DNA of 64,000 nt from Bacteroidetes bacterium ADurb.Bin013 (GTDB taxonomy: Bacteria; Bacteroidota; Bacteroidia; Bacteroidales; UBA932): contig MWFB01000011.1 in assembly GCA_002071385.1 (NCBI GenBank), positions 1 through 64,000 of the forward strand, read 5' to 3'. The notes beneath the pieces were generated by a model. That model saw only the letters and a program-made list of their open reading frames with translations. It was not told where the DNA came from and did not search any database. The translations under genes were made by a program, and so were the position numbers. Position 1 is the stretch's first letter. Every line of letters begins with the position of its first letter. Positions 8,497 through 16,775 of the stretch are shown one piece after another.

Positions 8497-9463
8497 ACGA
8501 ATACACTTGTTCAGCGGTAAGGTCTTCCATGCACGCATAGGTGCCCTTCCAGCAGGGCTTGGCCCCGAATATGGAACATGGACGGCAATCCATGGGTAAT
8601 TGTATCGCCCTGTCCGGATCCTGTCTCCATCCGTAAAAACCTGCTTTGGGATGGGTGGCTCCCCAGATGGATATGACAGGAATACCCATGGCCGAGGCAA
8701 AGTGCATATTGGCCGAGTCCATGCTGATCATCACATCCAGGGTCTTGATGACCGCCAGTTCAGCCTCAAAATCACTTCCTGCGTCGGCGGCCAGGCGAAT
8801 ATTGCTGTTCCCGGCTGCCCAGGCTTTCATGTGAGCCATCTCTTCGTCGCCTCCTCCGAACAGAAAAACCAGGGTGTTTTCCCTGGCCAGCCGATCTGCT
8901 ACCTGGTGCATCCTTTCAGCAGGCCATTGCTTTCCCTTTTGCAGGGCAAAGGGGGCAATCCCGATCCTTTTCCAGGGTCCGCGTTCCAGGGGAATGATGT
9001 TATCCCTGATGAGTGAAGGAGATTTGAAACCAGACTTTTCAAGTGTCTGTTGATAAAGCTGGTACATAGGCACCAGGGCGGGTGCATGGCCGGGATTTTT
9101 AAGCAACCTGCGCCTGGAACGACGTCCCTTGTGCAGCCGGACAACAGGTGTACCACTTAAAAAGAAAGCAGATCGCAGAATAAAAGACCGGATAACACTA
9201 TGCAGGTCGGCAACATGCGTGGGATGAACCTTCCGGAGGCTTCTAAAAATGATCCTTAGCGGCTGTTTTTTATCTACAGACAATAAAAATAAATTTGGTA
9301 CACCTGCAAACAAAGGGGCAAGTAAACCAGGACCGGCCAGGGTGAAAAATACTCTGGGATTGTCCCGGGCACAGGCTTTTAGCACAATAGATGCGATGGC
9401 CACGTCGCCCAATGCCGAAAAACGCAGACAAAGTACGTGTGGTATCCTATTTTTCTTTTTCAT
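8474..9463 (-). CDS. glycosyltransferase family 9 (heptosyltransferase-like)
   Basis: This 329-residue protein has the GT9 layout. The N-terminal Rossmann domain begins LCLRFSALGDVAIAS with the GD motif. The C-terminal nucleotide-binding domain shows IGIAPFALQKGKQWP, VFLFGGGDEE and ISMDSANMHFASAMGIPVISIWGATHP. The family transfers heptose or similar sugars from NDP donors during lipopolysaccharide core synthesis at the inner face of the membrane. It follows the DUF4254 gene with a 17-base overlap; this DUF4254-GT9 pairing is common in the phylum. Acceptor and sugar cannot be read from the sequence. Confidence 0.9.
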   Translation of the reverse strand: MKKKNRIPHVLCLRFSALGDVAIASIVLKACARDNPRVFFTLAGPGLLAPLFAGVPNLFLLSVDKKQPLRIIFRSLRKVHPTHVADLHSVIRSFILRSAFFLSGTPVVRLHKGRRSRRRLLKNPGHAPALVPMYQLYQQTLEKSGFKSPSLIRDNIIPLERGPWKRIGIAPFALQKGKQWPAERMHQVADRLARENTLVFLFGGGDEEMAHMKAWAAGNSNIRLAADAGSDFEAELAVIKTLDVMISMDSANMHFASAMGIPVISIWGATHPKAGFYGWRQDPDRAIQLPMDCRPCSIFGAKPCWKGTYACMEDLTAEQVYSYVRSVME

Positions 9464-10058
9464 AAAGGATCGGGTTGAGAAGAGGATCGTTGTACATTTT
9501 CATCTGTTTGTAGAGCTTCATATATTTCCTGCCTGTTTTCAGATCGGCCAGTAATTGATCTATGGCCCCCGAAAGGTCCGTGCGCTGTATCATGAGGATT
9601 TCCAGTTTTTGTCTGCACAAAGAGGCCGCCGGAGCATCTTTCCTTTCTGCTTCAATATTCATGTGGTAAATTTTCAGGGCCAGGATAGACAAGCGGTCAA
9701 CAGCCCAGGCCGGTGTTTCTGTATTGAGAGAAGCATCGGGCAAACGGGGAACTCCTGAAAATTCTCTGTTGAACATTAGGTCAAGCTGTTCTACAACATC
9801 CGTGCGCTCCTGGTTGGAAGCGTCAATCCTGCGCTTGATACGCAATGCTTCTGCCGGCTCTATGGCCGGATCCCGGATAATGTCCTCCAAATGCCATTGA
9901 ACAGTGTCTATCAGGTTTTTCCTGTATAACAAGTAGTCCAGGGAATGTTCGGTATAAGGGTTGCTGTATGGGGCATCCGTATCGTTTTGCCGGTGGTAAT
10001 CCCTGATGGCAGCGTCAAACAGGCCGTTGCAATGTTCACTGAAAGAAGCAATGTTCAT
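9447..10058 (-). CDS. DUF4254 domain protein
   Basis: The 203-residue helical protein begins MNIASFSEHC and contains the features I associate with DUF4254: an N-terminal SLDYLLYRKNLIDTVQWHLEDIIRDP block, then DASNQERTD and a long charged C-terminal half. No signal peptide or membrane segment is present, so it should be cytoplasmic. The ATG sits one base after the stop of the polyprenyl synthase gene. The 3' end overlaps the GT9 gene, which suggests a shared task in cell-envelope glycan assembly. Its biochemical function is unknown. Confidence 0.8.
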   Translation of the reverse strand: MNIASFSEHCNGLFDAAIRDYHRQNDTDAPYSNPYTEHSLDYLLYRKNLIDTVQWHLEDIIRDPAIEPAEALRIKRRIDASNQERTDVVEQLDLMFNREFSGVPRLPDASLNTETPAWAVDRLSILALKIYHMNIEAERKDAPAASLCRQKLEILMIQRTDLSGAIDQLLADLKTGRKYMKLYKQMKMYNDPLLNPILYEKEK

Positions 10059-10059
10059 G

Positions 10060-11031
10060 TTACCTTTTCCTGTCAATCAAGCCTTTTATGAAATCAATCA
10101 GTACGGTGTTCCTTCCTTCACGGACATCAAGGCTCCCCAGCGCGTTCAGCGCAGTATCCAGGTAATGCGCAATACGTTCGCATGCAGTCTTCCCTACGCT
10201 CAACTTGTTGTAAATCTGTATGATCTGCTCTACACGGCCGGGGTCTTCCTTATGGGTCAGCAACCTGTTCAGTTCTGCCAGGTTATTTCCTGTTGCATTC
10301 CGCAGGGCATAGGTAAGCAGCCATGTCTTTTTATTGTTGGCTATATCGGTTCCCGTACTTTTTCCAAACACCTGGGGATCTCCGTATACATCCAGGTAAT
10401 CGTCCTGGATCTGAAAGGCCCTGCCCAATGCCATTCCGGCGTTGAAAAGGTTGTTTACTGAACGGGAGGAGGCTTCTGCGCACAATCCGCCAAGTTGAAG
10501 GGAACAGGCAATCAATGCTCCTGTTTTTTTCGATACCATGTCAAAGTATTCATCCTCCGTGATGAATAATTGTTTTTCAAAATCCATGTCCAGCTGTTGA
10601 CCTTCACAGACTTGTTCTGCTGCTTTGTGGAAAGCGTCCATCACGGGGGGCAGCACCTTTGGCTCGCACTTGCTGATATAACTGTATGCCAGCATGCACA
10701 TGGCGTCACCGGCCAGAATGGCCGTGTTTACATCCCATTTCTTGTGTACCGTCGGCTGGTTTCTTCTCTTATCGGAGTTATCCATGACATCGTCATGCAA
10801 CAAGGTGAAATTATGATAGACCTCAAGCCCCAGGGATGGGTATAAAATACTGGCGGGAAGCTTGTCAGAAAAGATATTATACGAAAGAAGGCAGAGTACG
10901 GGACGCATTTTTTTCCCTCCGCCGGACAGCGCATATTCTACAGGTCCGTGGAGGCGGCTGTGCTCATAGGATTTGATAAGATTTTGAAGCCCCTGGTTGA
11001 CAAATCCTTGTATTTCGTTTACTGTAAACAT
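10060..11031 (-). CDS. trans-isoprenyl diphosphate synthase
   Basis: The 323-residue protein has both aspartate-rich motifs of the family: LLHDDVMD at about residues 78-84 and FQIQDDYLDVYGD near residue 220, plus GGKKMRP at 38-44. It condenses isopentenyl diphosphate onto allylic diphosphates and supplies prenyl chains for quinones, carriers or tRNA. Chain length is not predictable by eye; a geranylgeranyl or longer product is typical in this phylum. The start at MFTVNE is chosen because the -7 box ends only a few bases before it. It leads a four-gene unit with DUF4254, GT9 and U32. The MEP-pathway genes ispE and ispD lie elsewhere in the window. Confidence 0.9.
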   Translation of the reverse strand: MFTVNEIQGFVNQGLQNLIKSYEHSRLHGPVEYALSGGGKKMRPVLCLLSYNIFSDKLPASILYPSLGLEVYHNFTLLHDDVMDNSDKRRNQPTVHKKWDVNTAILAGDAMCMLAYSYISKCEPKVLPPVMDAFHKAAEQVCEGQQLDMDFEKQLFITEDEYFDMVSKKTGALIACSLQLGGLCAEASSRSVNNLFNAGMALGRAFQIQDDYLDVYGDPQVFGKSTGTDIANNKKTWLLTYALRNATGNNLAELNRLLTHKEDPGRVEQIIQIYNKLSVGKTACERIAHYLDTALNALGSLDVREGRNTVLIDFIKGLIDRKR

Positions 11032-11035
11032 AATA

Positions 11036-11043
11036 CAAAGGTA
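11036..11043 (-). promoter_or_regulatory. -7 box (TACCTTTG) of the polyprenyl synthase operon
   Basis: Read on the minus strand, TACCTTTG ends four bases before the ATG, giving a near leaderless transcript. It shares the short gap with the opposing rsgA promoter. Confidence 0.55.
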
Positions 11044-11063
11044 GTCTTTTTTCAGCATTTTCG

Positions 11064-11071
11064 TACCTTTG
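11064..11071 (+). promoter_or_regulatory. -7 box (TACCTTTG) of rsgA
   Basis: TACCTTTG lies 19 bases before the rsgA ATG and is back to back with the box of the divergent prenyl synthase operon. Confidence 0.55.
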
Positions 11072-11090
11072 TCCGCCCGGACCAGGACTT

Positions 11091-12059
11091 ATGAAACAGC
11101 GACTATTTGAGAATGCCACCGTTGTAAAACAAACGGGTTCGCTTTACCGGCTGACCTTTCTGCCCCGGTGGGAGCCTTTCAGCGCCATACTCAGCGGAAG
11201 GCTCAGATTACGGGAGGATAAACTGACAAATCCCATAGCCGTGGGAGACCGGGTTAACGGATTCTGGCAGCCCGACGGATACAATAAGAAAGAACAAGCG
11301 GTGATCACAGAGATCCATCCCAGGGTGAATTACCTGATCCGTAAATCAGTCAATCTTTCGCGTCAGGCACACATCATAGCGGCCAATCTGGATAGGGCGT
11401 GTATCATCTTGAGCGCCACCGAACCACAAACCCCTTTTCCCTTTATTGACCGATTCCTGGTAACATGCCAGGCTTACGGGGTTCCCGCAACCATCATCCT
11501 GAACAAGACAGACGAGCTGGAATGGGCTCCGGAATACCGCAGTCAGGCGGATCAGTACAAAGATGTCTATCAAAGGGCTGGATACACCGTCCTTGAAGTC
11601 TCGGCAAAAACCGGCGAAGGAACGGACATGCTTGCACAGGATCTTAAAGGAAAAATCTCGCTTTTTTCAGGTATATCGGGCGTGGGTAAATCTGCACTGG
11701 CAAACAGGCTAGACCCGGAGCTCAGACTCCGGACAGCCCCTATCTCGCTGGCACACATGACCGGAAAACACACCACCACCTTTTATGAAATGCATCCGCT
11801 ACGTTCCGGGGGATTCATCATAGACAGTCCGGGAATAAAAGGTTTCGGCCTGCTGGAAATGACCAGGGAAGAACTGTACCATTATTTCCCGGAAATCTTC
11901 GCCGCTGCTGCGTCCTGCCGCTTCAACGGGTGCCTGCACGCAGAAGAGCCCGGTTGTGCGGTGAAGGCGGCTGTCGAAAAAGGGCTCATACCGGCACAAC
12001 GTTATGATAGCTACCTGCGCATGCTGGAAGATCCGGAAGGAGGAAAATACCGCACCTGA
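11091..12059 (+). CDS. rsgA: ribosome small subunit-dependent GTPase RsgA
   Basis: The 322-residue protein has the RsgA layout: N-terminal OB domain (residues 1-70), a circularly permuted GTPase domain with G4 NKTD and G5 SAKT before G1 GISGVGKSAL and G3 DSPGIKGF, and a C-terminal zinc domain with Cys-x4-Cys-x-His-x6-Cys (CRFNGCLHAEEPGC). It helps late maturation of the 30S subunit in the cytoplasm. The start MKQRLFEN follows a -7 box. The MATE gene begins six bases after its stop. Confidence 0.95.
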   Translation: MKQRLFENATVVKQTGSLYRLTFLPRWEPFSAILSGRLRLREDKLTNPIAVGDRVNGFWQPDGYNKKEQAVITEIHPRVNYLIRKSVNLSRQAHIIAANLDRACIILSATEPQTPFPFIDRFLVTCQAYGVPATIILNKTDELEWAPEYRSQADQYKDVYQRAGYTVLEVSAKTGEGTDMLAQDLKGKISLFSGISGVGKSALANRLDPELRLRTAPISLAHMTGKHTTTFYEMHPLRSGGFIIDSPGIKGFGLLEMTREELYHYFPEIFAAAASCRFNGCLHAEEPGCAVKAAVEKGLIPAQRYDSYLRMLEDPEGGKYRT

Positions 12060-12065
12060 TTCCCC

Positions 12066-13376
12066 ATGAAGACCCGCAGCCTGAACAGACAGATCCTCAA
12101 CCTTGCCATCCCCAGCATGCTTGCGGGAATAACCATTCCCCTGGTGGGCATGGCTGACACTGCCATTGCCGGACATCTTGGATCGGCAACCGCCATTGGG
12201 GGCATAGCCATAGGGTCCACCCTTTTTGACCTGCTGTATTGGAATTTCGGGTTCCTGCGGATTGGTACTGCCGGAATTACCGCACAGGCATTCGGCAAGG
12301 GAGACCGGCAGGAGATCATAAGAACAGGCATGCAGGGCATGATACTGGCATTGGCCTTTTCTTTGCTGCTGATCCTGATACAGTGGCCCTTCGCACACCT
12401 GGTCATCCTGCTATCCCCCTCCTCGCCCGAAGTGGAAGCCCTGTCCCTGGAGTATTTTTTCATCAGGATCTGGGCCGCTCCTGCGGTGCTGGCACTTTTT
12501 GTGTTCAGGGGTTGGTTCATTGCAGTGCAGAATACCCTGGCATCTATGATCATAGATGTGGTCATAAATGTCACCAATATTGGTTTGAGCATTCTCTTTG
12601 CCCTCAATATGGGGATGGGTATCAAAGGGATAGCCCTTGGTACGGTTGTAGCGCAGTATACTGGGCTCCTGTGTGGGGTGGTGTTGCTGTTTGTGCTTTA
12701 CAGGAAAATGATACGTGGCGTTCCCCTTGTTGCTGCCATAAAAACCGGGGGATGGAAACGGTATTTCAATCTGAGCGGTAACCTGTTCATAAGGTCAATT
12801 TGCATGTTGTTGATTTATACGGGATTTACCTTCCTTGCGGCACAATATGGCGATACCCTTCTGGCCGTTGCCACTATCATGATGAAATTATTGCTATTAT
12901 TCTCGTATTTTGTTGACGGATTCGCCTATGCGGGAGAGGCCCTTACGGGAAAATTCATAGGTGCCGGGGACAAGCCTTCCCTGATGCGGTCAGTAAAACT
13001 CCTTTTTTTATGGAGTACGCTGGTAGGTGTGATTTCTACAGTATTCTATGTAATAGGTGACGAGTGGCTATTGCGCCTGATGACCTCTTCTCCCGACGTG
13101 ATCCGGGCGGCCCGGCCTTTCCTTCCCTGGCTATACAGCATGCCCCTGATATCGTGCCTGACTTTCATGTGGGATGGAATATACATTGGCGCCACTGCAG
13201 GCAAGGCTATCCGCAATGTCATGATCATATCGGTCATCGCTTTTTATGCTTTTTACCTGGCCTTGGAGAATCCTATAGGAATCCAGTCCCTATGGGCAGC
13301 GTATGCCGCACACCTTGTGGCCCGTTCGGCAGCCCAGACAATAATGGCGCGGAAACACGTCTTCAATCTGATTTGA
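12066..13376 (+). CDS. MATE family efflux transporter
   Basis: The 436-residue protein has twelve predicted hydrophobic segments and the MATE opening pattern: ILNLAIPSMLAGITIPLVGMADTAIAGHLG and, in helix 2, FLRIGTAGITAQAFGKGD. MATE proteins export cationic drugs or metabolites in exchange for Na+ or H+. It is probably cotranscribed with rsgA (six-base gap). The stop lies five bases from the convergent bactofilin stop. The transported compound is not predictable. Confidence 0.92.
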   Translation: MKTRSLNRQILNLAIPSMLAGITIPLVGMADTAIAGHLGSATAIGGIAIGSTLFDLLYWNFGFLRIGTAGITAQAFGKGDRQEIIRTGMQGMILALAFSLLLILIQWPFAHLVILLSPSSPEVEALSLEYFFIRIWAAPAVLALFVFRGWFIAVQNTLASMIIDVVINVTNIGLSILFALNMGMGIKGIALGTVVAQYTGLLCGVVLLFVLYRKMIRGVPLVAAIKTGGWKRYFNLSGNLFIRSICMLLIYTGFTFLAAQYGDTLLAVATIMMKLLLLFSYFVDGFAYAGEALTGKFIGAGDKPSLMRSVKLLFLWSTLVGVISTVFYVIGDEWLLRLMTSSPDVIRAARPFLPWLYSMPLISCLTFMWDGIYIGATAGKAIRNVMIISVIAFYAFYLALENPIGIQSLWAAYAAHLVARSAAQTIMARKHVFNLI

Positions 13377-13381
13377 TCACG

Positions 13382-13819
13382 TCACTTCGTTTCCGGGGCA
13401 ACGGCCGGGGCAGGCTCCCTTGGAGCTGAAACTGTAGGAGGAACGGATTTTTTATCTTTGCTTTTGGACAATTCCGGCGAAATCAGCTGGCCGCTTATAC
13501 GTACGGATGGTTCCACAGAAAGCTGGTCTGAATGAAGTTCTCCAGTAAAGACACATTTTTCGCGGAGTGAAGTAAGTTCGGAGACTTTAAGGACGCCATC
13601 AAAGGCGCCACTGATGTCCACACTCTCACATTCAGCTTCCCCAACGCAAATACCGGTCTCGCCGATTACAAGCTTTCCGTCTGTTTTAATTTTTCCTTCC
13701 AGGTACCCATCAATGCGTATGTCGTGCTGTGTGGTAATATTCCCGATAATCTTCGTGTCACCGGATATACGTGTCACATTGTTCATGGGGGATGAATCGA
13801 TTTTTTTTTCTAATGGCAT
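13382..13819 (-). CDS. bactofilin family cytoskeletal protein
   Basis: About 145 residues from MPLEKK. The core at about residues 15-110 shows the right-handed beta-helix periodicity of bactofilins: ISGDTKIIGNITTQHDIRIDGYLEGKI, then GKLVIGETG. The last 35 residues are rich in Pro, Ala and Lys and are probably disordered. Bactofilins polymerise at the inner membrane and organise cell-wall enzymes. The frame extends to 13852, but MPLEKK gives the usual short N-terminus. It lies downstream of the CtpA-like protease gene on the same strand. Confidence 0.85.
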   Translation of the reverse strand: MPLEKKIDSSPMNNVTRISGDTKIIGNITTQHDIRIDGYLEGKIKTDGKLVIGETGICVGEAECESVDISGAFDGVLKVSELTSLREKCVFTGELHSDQLSVEPSVRISGQLISPELSKSKDKKSVPPTVSAPREPAPAVAPETK

Positions 13820-13860
13820 GGCCTTGATTTTATTATTTCCCAAAATTAACATTTTTTTGT

Positions 13861-15414
13861 TTATCGGATAAACACAGATATAGCTTTATCCAACTGGCTG
13901 TCTTCACGTATCATGCTTCTCAGGCGACCCTCCTGCATGTAGTAACGGCAGCTTATCTCTTCTTCAAGCAACGGCTGTATCTCCTTACGGTAATGGATCA
14001 GGTCTCGGGCTTTGTCTGTCAGCAACCGTTCCTTTAATGCCACAATTTCTTTTTCCAGCAACTCTTCATACCCCTCGGCTTTTGCTGTGCGGGAGAAAGT
14101 TTCCAGCAGGATCTCGGTGGCGCTGCGGTCATCGAACTCTTTTGCCGCGGTAATTTTAACAAAATCAAGGTAATCCTCGTCAGAGAGGTAAAATGCCTCT
14201 GCAGGGGGTATGGTTTCATTCCGGGTGTAATACATGATGGAATAATCGTGCAGGTAATCCCTGGCCACAAGTTCCATGGCAATCCTGCTATACATGGACA
14301 GTGGAACCAGAGAGTCGGGCATGATGCCTCCGTTTTCGTTCCGTTCCGGTGTCCCGTCACCGTTTCGTTTCCTGTAATCCAGAGACTGTACGCACCTTCC
14401 GCTGGGAATGTAATATTTAGCTGTGGTGATTTTCAGGTTGGCGTTGTAGCTAAGGGGCCGTATCGTCTGTACCAGTCCCTTGCCGTAAGTCTTCTCTCCC
14501 ACAATGATCCCCCTTTTAAGATCCTGGATAGCTCCTGCCACGATCTCCGAGGAAGACGCCGACCCGTTGTTTACCAGTATGACCAAAGGAGTTTCCGTAT
14601 CCAAAGGTTCTTCCTTTGTATAATACTCAACATCAAAGCGCTGGATGCGGCCCCTGGCGGAAACCACCATGGTGTTCTTGGGCAGGAAGATGGAAAGAAG
14701 TTTTACGGCTTCGTCCAGTAAACCCCCTCCGTTGCCCCGCAAATCCACAATAATGCCCCTGACAGGATGGCCCTTTTTCAATTCTTTCAGGGCTTTCCGC
14801 ACATCGGCAGCACCTCCCTGGGTGAAACCTGTCATCCTGATATAGGCAATGCTGTCCTGAAGCATGCAGGCCAGCCCCACATCCGATATGTGTACTTTTT
14901 CTCGTATCACTGTAACGGAAACCGTATCACCCCCCATAAGCCTTTGCACCAGAAAATCCACACCGGTCCCGGGTGTTCCCTTCATCCTTGTGCTGCATTC
15001 ATCCGCTGTCAGATCAAACACTGATTCCCCGTTGATTGCCAGGATAACGTCTCCGGCTATCAACCCGGCCCTGGCTGCCGGTGAGCCGGCATAGGGTTCA
15101 GAAATAAGCACTCCGTCTCCGGGACGTTTCTTTATAAGGGCTCCCACCCCTCCGTAGCTCCCCGTAGTCATCATTTCAATCGATTCGTTTTCTTCCTCGG
15201 GAATAAACTCCGTATAGGGGTCCATGGAAGAGAGCATCGCTTCTATTCCCGTGTACACCAATTGGTCGACAGCAACAGAGTCTACATAATAGAGTGATAT
15301 CTCACGCAACAGGGAATGAAAGATATCCAGGCTCCTGGAAGTGTTGAATTCTGCAGTTTGGCCATGGAGCAACAGGGGCAGGAACAGGGCGGCAAGTATT
15401 GATTTTATTCTCAT
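13861..15414 (-). CDS. S41 family carboxyl-terminal processing protease (CtpA/Prc type)
   Basis: The 517-residue protein starts with a signal peptide (MRIKSILAALFLPLLLHGQ). It has a PDZ domain at about residues 85-165 (GYGGVGALIKKR-like entry, GSPAARAGLIAGDVILAING) and an S41 catalytic domain with LRGNGGGLLDEAV, the nucleophile serine in NNGSASSSEIV and the lysine in GEKTYGKGL. Such proteases trim C-termini of periplasmic proteins. The C-terminal 130 residues are charged and helical, as in Bacteroidota homologues. Bactofilin follows 41 bases downstream, and rdgB diverges from the start. Confidence 0.92.
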   Translation of the reverse strand: MRIKSILAALFLPLLLHGQTAEFNTSRSLDIFHSLLREISLYYVDSVAVDQLVYTGIEAMLSSMDPYTEFIPEEENESIEMMTTGSYGGVGALIKKRPGDGVLISEPYAGSPAARAGLIAGDVILAINGESVFDLTADECSTRMKGTPGTGVDFLVQRLMGGDTVSVTVIREKVHISDVGLACMLQDSIAYIRMTGFTQGGAADVRKALKELKKGHPVRGIIVDLRGNGGGLLDEAVKLLSIFLPKNTMVVSARGRIQRFDVEYYTKEEPLDTETPLVILVNNGSASSSEIVAGAIQDLKRGIIVGEKTYGKGLVQTIRPLSYNANLKITTAKYYIPSGRCVQSLDYRKRNGDGTPERNENGGIMPDSLVPLSMYSRIAMELVARDYLHDYSIMYYTRNETIPPAEAFYLSDEDYLDFVKITAAKEFDDRSATEILLETFSRTAKAEGYEELLEKEIVALKERLLTDKARDLIHYRKEIQPLLEEEISCRYYMQEGRLRSMIREDSQLDKAISVFIR

Positions 15415-15455
15415 TTCGATAAGTGTTTACCAGACAAATTTACACCAATTCTTCA

Positions 15456-15463
15456 TATCTTTG
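15456..15463 (+). promoter_or_regulatory. -7 box (TATCTTTG) of the rdgB-recO unit
   Basis: TATCTTTG ends three bases before the rdgB ATG, supporting the start at 15467 rather than the longer open frame. Confidence 0.55.
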
Positions 15464-15466
15464 AAT

Positions 15467-16036
15467 ATGGAATTATTATTTGCTACGGCCAACCTCCACA
15501 AGCGCCAGGAGGCTGCCACCATACTCGGCTCTTCATTTTCAATAATTGTGCCGTCATCCCTGGGCTTTTCAGGTGAAATACCGGAAACAGGCCTTACCCT
15601 TGAAGAAAACGCGTTGCAAAAAGCCCGTTTTATCTGGGATAAGTTCCGGATCCCCTGTTTTGCAGACGATACGGGTCTTGAAGTGGAGGCGCTCAACGGG
15701 GCGCCCGGTGTTTATTCTGCCCGCTATGCAGGACCTTCCTGTTCTTACACGGATAATGTGAATAAATTGCTGGAAGAAATGAAAGACATAACTTTGAGGA
15801 AGGCACGTTTCCGCTGTATCATAGCTTTGATCCTTGACGGACGGCCTGTCCTGTATGAGGGAATCGTACCCGGATCCATAATTACCGCTCCCAGGGGGAA
15901 CAACGGCTTTGGCTACGATCCGGTTTTCGTGCCCCTGGGTTATGAAAAAACTTTTGCCCAGATGACGGAAGAGGAAAAAAACACCCTGTCCCACAGAAAA
16001 AGAGCCCTGGGAAAAATGGCTCTCGCATTGCAATGA
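15467..16036 (+). CDS. rdgB: XTP/dITP diphosphatase (RdgB/HAM1)
   Basis: The 189-residue protein matches the HAM1 family: LLFATANLHKRQEA at the start, ETGLTLEENALQKARF, CFADDTGLEVEALNGAPGVYSARYAG in the centre, and GNNGFGYDPVF, TFAQMTEEEKNTLSHR near the end. It hydrolyses deaminated purine triphosphates such as dITP and XTP to keep them out of DNA. The start is fixed by the MELLFATAN homology and the adjacent -7 box. The stop overlaps the recO start as ATGA. Confidence 0.95.
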   Translation: MELLFATANLHKRQEAATILGSSFSIIVPSSLGFSGEIPETGLTLEENALQKARFIWDKFRIPCFADDTGLEVEALNGAPGVYSARYAGPSCSYTDNVNKLLEEMKDITLRKARFRCIIALILDGRPVLYEGIVPGSIITAPRGNNGFGYDPVFVPLGYEKTFAQMTEEEKNTLSHRKRALGKMALALQ

Positions 16037-16761
16037 TCACCCCGCTTACGCTAATTATCCTGAACACCAGGCCGTACAGGGAGACCAGCATGCTTGTCAA
16101 TGCCTATACCGATACACGGGGAAGGGCCGATTTTCTGGTCAAGGGAATCCGGACAGCCCGCAACCGGGCCCTGGCTTCCCTGTTTCATCCCCTGAGCATT
16201 CTTGATACACGCACTTATTTTCACGCCAAACGTGAACTGAATCAGCTTAAAGAATACCAGAAGGTTTACCTGCTGGAGGATTTGTGCTCAGATGCACGTA
16301 AAAGCAGCATTGGATTGTTCATATCCGAATTGTTATATAAAACAGTAAGGGAATCTGAAGAGAACCGGGAGTTGTTCCGTTTTGTCACCGATACCATATT
16401 GGGCCTTGACAGGGCCGGGGATGAACTGGCCGACCTGCACCTTTATTTTGCAGTGCGTCTTTGCCGCTACCTGGGATATGAGCCCGATGCGGAAAGTTTT
16501 TTAAACAGCAGGATTTACTTTCATATGGGTAAGGCCTGTTTCTGTGAAACACCAGATCCCATGTCCGGGGCTTTTGACCAAGAAGACTCCCTGCTGCTGC
16601 ATCAGATCCTGTCTTGCCCCGCGGGCCAGATCAGGCCTTTATCCTGTTCGGGTTCAAGACGCCACCATTTCCTGCACAGCATGATATCCTATTACGGTTA
16701 CCATCTGGGCAAAGCCCCTGAGATACGTTCCCTGGACGTGTTGCATCAGGTATTTCTTTAG
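16033..16761 (+). CDS. recO: DNA repair protein RecO
   Basis: The 242-residue protein has the RecO layout: an N-terminal OB fold (residues 1-80, with TLIILNTRPYRETSMLVNAYT and GRADFLVKGIR) and a helical C-terminal domain. RecO anneals strands and loads RecA with RecR on gapped DNA. The CxxC zinc motif of many RecO proteins is not evident. The ATGA overlap with rdgB indicates coupling. Its stop is directly followed by the GH3 promoter. Confidence 0.88.
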   Translation: MITPLTLIILNTRPYRETSMLVNAYTDTRGRADFLVKGIRTARNRALASLFHPLSILDTRTYFHAKRELNQLKEYQKVYLLEDLCSDARKSSIGLFISELLYKTVRESEENRELFRFVTDTILGLDRAGDELADLHLYFAVRLCRYLGYEPDAESFLNSRIYFHMGKACFCETPDPMSGAFDQEDSLLLHQILSCPAGQIRPLSCSGSRRHHFLHSMISYYGYHLGKAPEIRSLDVLHQVFL

Positions 16762-16769
16762 TAACTTTG
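16762..16769 (+). promoter_or_regulatory. -7 box (TAACTTTG) of the GH3-LuxE-like pair
   Basis: TAACTTTG begins at the base after the recO stop codon and lies six bases before the GH3 ATG, so the pair can be transcribed independently of recO. Confidence 0.5.
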
Positions 16770-16775
16770 CAATCT

